A stretch of 64,000 nt of DNA from positions 12,737,001 to 12,801,000 of the forward strand of contig CM043967.1 in assembly GCA_014529385.2 (NCBI GenBank), written 5' to 3'. The DNA comes from Adiantum capillus-veneris. Its lineage: Eukaryota > Streptophyta > Polypodiopsida > Polypodiales > Pteridaceae. The translations under genes were made by a program, and so were the position numbers. The notes beneath the pieces are model-generated. The model worked only from the letters and a program-made list of their open reading frames with translations. It searched no databases and was not told the origin of the DNA. Shown in pieces: positions 58,700 to 64,000 of the stretch. Position 1 is the stretch's first letter. Each line of letters starts with the position of its first letter.

Positions 58700-59060
58700 A
58701 TTTTTGTTTGCATTTACATGCATAGATATGAGCAATGGATGCAAGATGTTGATGTTAGGATTCTTCTAGTTCCTCCAATCTCTCTTACAACTCCTGGCCT
58801 ATCCATTCTAGTATCTATGCCATCCATAGTGTTGGCGATAGAGATTCCATAGGCAGTATATCATCTATACCGAACACTAGGTTGAAAGGTATGGTGTCAT
58901 GTAATATTTTGTAAGCTACTTCAAAGGCCCATAATGCAGAATGCAACTGCATTTCCCAATATGGTCTTCCCAAACTCACTACCTTTGTGAGTACCAATGT
59001 CAAGATTTTCCTCGTGTGTTTTGCTTATCTATTTACCTACATGCAGTATGGTGTAGACTT
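58700..59060 (-). pseudogene. Ty3/gypsy integrase fragment of another lineage
   Basis: The frame 59003-58815 reads LTKVVSLGRPYWEMQLHSAL, WAFEVAYKILHDTIPFNLVFG, IDDILPMESLSPTLWMA, the C-terminal part of the integrase core in non-chromodomain plant gypsy elements. Past a stop, RLEELEES fits the following segment. No LTR is attached. Confidence 0.75.
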
Positions 59061-59614
59061 ATCATGAATTATCATGACTTCACCCACCAATAAGTGTTCA
59101 ATCACTTCAAACAATGTGTAGCACAATCACCAACTATTTCTATTGGAAGACCATATCTCGTGAACCCATATCATTGTTTTGAGTTGGACATGCAAAACAT
59201 AACCTTGACCCATGGTGGTGCTCACAAAAAGTCGACCTTTAGCGTATTTTTCAAAAAGTGCATATTTGAACGCTTTTGGGAGATTTTAAGCTTTTCTTGA
59301 AGAAAATTCACAAATGTTCGACACTTAATTTAAAACTTGTAGATCCTTGTAAAAGATTGAGTGATTATTCACTTCATCCTTTTTGACGTGCCAAGTTATG
59401 CTCAGAGGTAGTGACTACATGATATTTATTATATGTAGGTTGCCCTTATCGTAGACTCTAAGGACTTTAACAACATTGCATAGAGGGACCAATGGCACCC
59501 ATGCACCCCTAAAAATCTTCAGAAGGGCCAGAAGAAAAACCATCAATCTCCCTTGTTGTGTTGGATGCACCGCCTCCACTTTAAGATGTTGACGTTGTGA
59601 GAGTCCACGAGTGC

Positions 59615-59675
<61 letters not shown>

Positions 59676-62119
59676 AGAGATGTGGGGATGGGGCATATCA
59701 ACCCCCCATCCTCATCATGGCCAGAAGTCCATTCAGGGCAACAAATATAATATCATCAATGTGTGTCAAAATGACCACCCTTCTCTTGTATAGATATCAT
59801 AAGAGGGGCTAAGAAGGGTAGGCGATTAGAAAGGCCCCACAAGCCATAAATAAAGGGGGATGTCTATAAGATAATAAGCCATGTGTGCAGCACAACAAAA
59901 AAACGAGCAATTGGACCAAAATGGCTCAAGTGGACCACATGCAATGGATGGTTAGATCGGCAAGTAGGCTAGTCGTACAAGTATGCCTTAGACCAAAGTG
60001 AAGTAATAGGAGTGATGAATACCCTAAAAGCCCCTCTCATCACCCAATGTTGGAAAATCGCTAGGAGTCAAAGATGTGAGGCCTCTATGTCTATTGTTAT
60101 GTCCACACATGGACAATACTCCATGAGTGTAGCATCGGTCTGGGGAATTATAACCACCAAGAAATCTCCATAGTAAGATGTGGTGACAAGCAATGGAGAC
60201 AACTCTTGCTCTCCACCTCTATAAAGGAAGGTATTGCTTCAAAAGATAGGTCCCAAACTGAGTGTACCAACTCCTCCTGAGATAGACCTAATGGTTATAA
60301 AGGAGTGCCAATAGACCCGTAAGTTTCAAATCCTACCAATGAAGGTTTAATTTGTGGTTACTCATTTGAGGGAAAAGGGAAGAAGCTAAAACCCAAAGTG
60401 GGCATATGACTCATCCACCAAAACTCTAAGAAGGCCAGACTAAGAAGTTTGCACCGCAAAAGTTCTCCATAACAAGGAAAACCACACTCAGGGTTTACAT
60501 TGTAGAAGTTATCATATGCTACATCAATCATCGATAAACTTTATGGGGACTGCAAGGACACCACCAAATGGTGTCCCGTCTCAATAAATAGATGGTGTCC
60601 CATATAAATAGGTAGAGTCCTCCAAGATGTGGGAGATCTTGACTAAATAGTTTGCTTGTAAACATCCTCCATGACAAGGGAAAGCCAATGTACGAATTTG
60701 TGTTGTGGTCATCCTTTAAGAATAGGGAAAGATAGACTAAGCAATATGCGCAATCAAGAGGGGTGCCAAAGTAGCATATATGAGTCATCACACATGTATC
60801 TCCTACCTCCAATTCTCCAGTGTCAATGAAAGCATGATCCACACCAATAATGCCACCACACTGAAAACTCAATGGGGCTTTCAATCTACATGAGTTGGGA
60901 GAGAACATATGCCTAGGTCGGGAGAGAAGTCTATTGTAAGGTTGTCGAGGGTGAGTGTAAGTAACTATGGCGGTAACAATCCAATTGATCCGAAGAATAG
61001 AAGAGCAACAACAAGGCCACCCAAGCCAAGCCTACGGCGCCTCTGGATATAGCCAAAGAAACCCAGATCTCCCAAATCTCACAAGTTAACTGCACAAAGG
61101 AGTCAAGCATTTCAATCTACAAACCCTGCGAATTGATGTGCCATAAAAGAGATCCATGATCCTCTCCTCAAGTCCATGTGTGTACGCTCCCATGTAGGCA
61201 ATGTACACATCATACCAAGGTCCAATGGCAAGTCTCTATCCCCAAGGTGGTGGTGTCTTCTCTAGGAAAATCATGATTTCATATGCCAATAGCATGGCCA
61301 TATCTCGTATGTCCTCCTCTAATGAATGCATAGGTGTGTCCAAAGCATCCACAAGTCACAACCCCATGTAGAAGTATGCAACCACCTTGGAATGGATGGA
61401 TCTCCCACAAATCGAATGCCTGTCAGAAGCTATCAATGATTGTAACAATCATTTATAGATTGAACATGCCACCACCAGATGGTGTCTTCTCAAACGACAA
61501 CATCCTCCAACGCATAAAACGCAAGCTGATAGGATGTTGTCCACACAAAAATTCAACTACAAGGGGCTGAAAACACATCTGTAAGATGAACTTTAGCATA
61601 GGCGTACACTCTTGGCATGGTCAGAGTAGTGCAGAGGGCCCATAGAGGGCAGATCTCTGTGTGCACAGTCATTGGAGGGACTAAAACAGAGAGAATTCAG
61701 CAACAAAACAAATGTAAAAAAGTACAAACACATCATTTTTGTTTAGTTTTGGCATCGAATTCCAAGCCGAAGGAAGCGGAGGGTAGAACCGACCAAATCC
61801 ATGAGTAGAATGTGTAGTGATGCCCCCTACTAGAAAAAATGTAGCTTCCATCTTGTAGAATGTTGCAAATGCCAAAACGCTAGGTGATGGAGGGGGGGTT
61901 CCAGTGAGGAAGATCCTTCAAAAGGCTAGCGTGGTAGCACACAAGAGAAAGATCGTAGAGGTTGTAGCAAAAAACCGGCAGATTTGGAGCGGGGGAGAAA
62001 TTTATCGGCACCTTGTCTGAGTAAACGTTGTGCTCCCCCCTCTCACCCCCTTGAAACTAATCTTGTGTACTCGGGATTACTTTCATCCTAAGATTTATGA
62101 TGCGTGATTGATGTTGGGA
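59061..62119. other. Intergenic DNA, no gene recognised
   Basis: About 3 kb read on both strands without a recognised family. It contains a GA microsatellite at 59616-59673 and several scattered GATGGTGTC words at about 60567-61490 without regular spacing. Frames up to 126 codons (60908-60528) have no motif. Confidence 0.5.
59616..59673 (+). repeat. (GA)n microsatellite
   Basis: 58 bp of GA repeats. Unlike the other long microsatellites here it is not inside an LTR that I can recognise. Confidence 0.93.
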
Positions 62120-62375
62120 CCAAGCCCTTGACCCCATCTCCCGATAGTTGTGTGAAAACCCCCGCCCCCCGGCGAAACACTAGATCACACAAGGTCTTTA
62201 ATAAAGCCCGGAACGTGGGATCGATGGCGGTAAAGTTTTGAGCGGATCTCGAGGAGAATGGAAGGCCACTAAAGGTCAGTGGCAATGACTTCCCCATTCC
62301 CTTGCTGGGTCTCGAACCCGTGACCCTCGCGTTGGCATGGTAGTGCATTAACCACGTGCCCGCGTGGGTTTGGTT
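62120..62375 (-). repeat. tRNA-derived SINE-like repeat
   Basis: The minus strand has an A-box-like GTGGTTAATGCAC (about 62343-62355) and a strong B box GGGTTCGAGACC (62308-62319) at tRNA-like spacing. A non-tRNA body follows (GTCATTGCCACTGACC, then TTAGTGGCC). It is not a tRNA gene, because no full cloverleaf is apparent. The ends are approximate and no duplication was identified. Confidence 0.5.
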
Positions 62376-62821
62376 GTTCAACACACCACTTCGTAGCGTG
62401 ATAAAGTGAACAAGTGCAGGAAAAATTAAAGTCGGCCCTAAATAGTAAACTAAGACGCCATCCAACGGATGCCCGCTATCACGAAAAAAATGTGCCCGAG
62501 TTCGATCCCCGGGTGATATAGTGATGAGGAGTGAGGGGCTTGGTCGGTTGCTTTAAAATGATATATTGTGTGCTGGAGTGAAAAGGACGTGGGCCTTGAA
62601 TTTTATATGGCTTTGCTGCAATTATTGTTTGCGTTGAGATGAAATGGCGGGGACGGCAGGCTTCTTCACCTTCATGTCGTTTCACAACCTGAGTGCCTGG
62701 CGAGATTAGCTTCGTCACGCACTCTTTTTAGCAGAGCGTCAACCTTCTAACTGAAGGAGGCGGTTCTCTGCCCTTCTGGCGCTTCATGAGTTTCTAAGGC
62801 GCCATTCCTCCTTTCGACGAG
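62376..62821 (+). other. Upstream region and 5'UTR exon 1 of the RING-H2 gene
   Basis: It holds another GTTCGATCCCCGGG word near 62500, possibly a second SINE trace. A clear TATA box could not be placed. The last bases up to 62821 are taken as the end of the first non-coding exon because a strong donor site follows. Confidence 0.4.
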
Positions 62822-62996
62822 GTAAGTCTCATCTTGTTCAGCTGTGTGCGCGTGTGGCTGCGAATTTGTTGCATGTCTTGTGTGTGCGCGCGCGCGCGCA
62901 TGTGACACTCCGATCGCCAAAGAGGCAGGCATGCACGTGCACGCACATCTACACACGCGCACACTCACCCACTTACATCTGTTCATACTCTAGCAG
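62822..62996 (+). other. Probable 5'UTR intron of the RING-H2 gene
   Basis: A donor G|GTAAGT at 62822 and an acceptor TAGCAG at 62996, preceded by a pyrimidine-rich C/T/A stretch, define a 175-bp intron that ends 12 bases before the ATG. It contains an alternating GC tract at about 62885-62899. Inferred from sequence only. Confidence 0.55.
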
Positions 62997-63008
62997 GTGC
63001 TGCCTGCC

Positions 63009-64000
63009 ATGGCAACTGACCCAGGGCTCGTCTATTATTGCTACCATTGTGAGCAAACAGTGCAATTGGCAAGCCGAGATACCTTGATCTGTGCAGATTG
63101 TCATAGTGATTTCATTGAGGAGCGTCCAGATGGAGGTTCGGCTGTTGAGGATTCGCCTTCCTCATCAGAATTTACGTTCAATGAAATTGACTACATGGGC
63201 CCTGGCTTTGGTCAGCTACTAGAAGACATGTCAAGCTTTCTATCCCACATGCAGGTTACACCCACTGCCGCTCATGGTAGTGATGCCAGCAACAATGAAG
63301 AAGCCCCACAAATTTTAAGACTTGGTACAGATGCACGTGCCCTAAACCCAATTCTTTTTCTTCAGGGTCGCATTCAAAATTTGCTGAGCTTGCGCGAGGG
63401 CGATTATGTGCTTGATAATGGTGCACCCTCGCGCGTTCCGGGGACTATCGGAGATTACTTTGTTGGGCCTGGGCTTGAGCACCTTATTCAGCAGCTAGCC
63501 GAAAATGACCCAAACAAGTACGGCACCCCTCCAGCTTCTAAGTCGGCTGTTGTTGCCTTGCCTACCATCACCATTTCCAAGGACCACTTGGGCACAGATG
63601 CTGCTCAGTGTGCTGTTTGCAAAGAGGAGTTTGAATTGCTCTCACCGGTTAAGCAGTTGCCCTGCAGCCATATGTATCATCCTGACTGCATTCTGCCATG
63701 GCTTGAGCAGCACAATTCATGCCCTGTTTGCCGACATGAGTTGGCCACAGATGATCCTGACTATGAACACTTGCGTGCACGAAGACTTGCGGCAGGAGAG
63801 TTTTCAGGGGCCAGAGGAGGAGATGCTTTGCTTGAAGATCAAAGGGTTCAGGATACACTGACTCTTCGAAGTCTTCCTGGACAACCAGTTGTAACACGCT
63901 ATTCTGCTGAAACCGACAATTCTTCAGAGCAGCAGGGCATCCTTTTGAGTGCACCAACTGATGGCACTCAAAGAGGCATGAACAATGGTTATGATGGCAG
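63009..64000 (+). CDS. RING-H2 E3 ubiquitin ligase with N-terminal zinc ribbon (partial, runs off window)
   Basis: Open from ATG 63009 to the window end (330 codons) with no intron. Residues 9-36 form a zinc ribbon (YYCYHCEQTV with C11, C14, C28, C31), typical of the plant RING1/RDUF and animal RNF115/126 group. Residues 201-241 form a C3H2C3 RING-H2 finger: C201, C204, C219, H221, H224, C227, C238, C241, with PW at 230-231 in the E2-binding helix (CILPWLEQHNSCPVC). The long acidic/Ser middle and a Gln/Ser/Asn-rich C-terminal part fit the same group. The expected activity is transfer of ubiquitin from an E2 to substrates; the substrate is not deducible. The family is normally 300-400 residues, so little should be missing. 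This is the only intact host gene here. Confidence 0.92.
   Translation, partial: MATDPGLVYYCYHCEQTVQLASRDTLICADCHSDFIEERPDGGSAVEDSPSSSEFTFNEIDYMGPGFGQLLEDMSSFLSHMQVTPTAAHGSDASNNEEAPQILRLGTDARALNPILFLQGRIQNLLSLREGDYVLDNGAPSRVPGTIGDYFVGPGLEHLIQQLAENDPNKYGTPPASKSAVVALPTITISKDHLGTDAAQCAVCKEEFELLSPVKQLPCSHMYHPDCILPWLEQHNSCPVCRHELATDDPDYEHLRARRLAAGEFSGARGGDALLEDQRVQDTLTLRSLPGQPVVTRYSAETDNSSEQQGILLSAPTDGTQRGMNNGYDG

Noticed and set aside
60500-61500. Dispersed GATGGTGTC words as a structured repeat
   Set aside because: Spacing is irregular and the flanks do not align.
62300-62360. A functional tRNA gene
   Set aside because: A and B boxes are present, but I could not form acceptor and anticodon stems; a SINE head fits better.

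Overview
This is nuclear DNA from a land plant with a large, repeat-dominated genome. The evidence is a set of plant-type LTR retrotransposons (Ty1/copia, Ty3/gypsy chromoviruses and an element with a tRNA-Asp primer site), a LINE tail, tRNA-derived SINE-like pieces, very many microsatellites, and one plant-like RING-H2 gene with a probable 5'UTR intron. A fern or other non-seed plant would fit, but nothing here proves the lineage. There are no bacterial operons, rRNA genes or CRISPR arrays, and I recognise no functional tRNA gene. The only clearly living host gene is the RING-H2 protein at the right edge, which is cut by the window end. The only recognisable host-derived relic is a histone H3 pseudogene.

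Layout from left to right. 1-3400: unassigned DNA, a solo LTR of chromovirus family A, and a 5'-truncated LINE with an A-rich tail. 6421-9722: complete non-autonomous copia derivative D (minus strand) with short LTRs, primer site, polypurine tract, perfect 5-bp target duplication and an uninterrupted 553-codon fused ORF. 9723-13557: unrecognised coding-like pieces and the histone H3 pseudogene. 13558-22534: element F (minus), a 9-kb LTR element with a large gag carrying four CCHC knuckles and a protease, but no polymerase. 23721-24600: a poly-G/hairpin repeat array. 26400-29550: a GC-rich, unidentified segment holding two diverged copies of a ~1.1-kb unit.

29550-32694: 5' half of copia element E (minus), the nearest autonomous-type relative of D in the window. 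33604-36760: degenerate gag-protease-like DNA. 36782-44961: chromovirus A (minus) with three LTR copies in a nested or rearranged layout. 46480-51048: decayed copia element C (plus). 51241-58460: chromovirus B (minus), complete in structure with a perfect 5-bp duplication but catalytically dead. 58700-59060: integrase piece of a further gypsy lineage. 59061-62820: no gene, apart from a microsatellite and a SINE-like repeat. 62821-64000: 5' part of the RING-H2 gene.

The genes do not form a pathway. The window is an archive of nested insertions. The most unusual items are the intact gag/protease/RNase H fusion in D, the multi-knuckle gag of F, the near-perfect 147-bp hairpin, the GC-rich direct repeats and the gapless histone H3 relic. 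No clearly new biological system is demonstrated.
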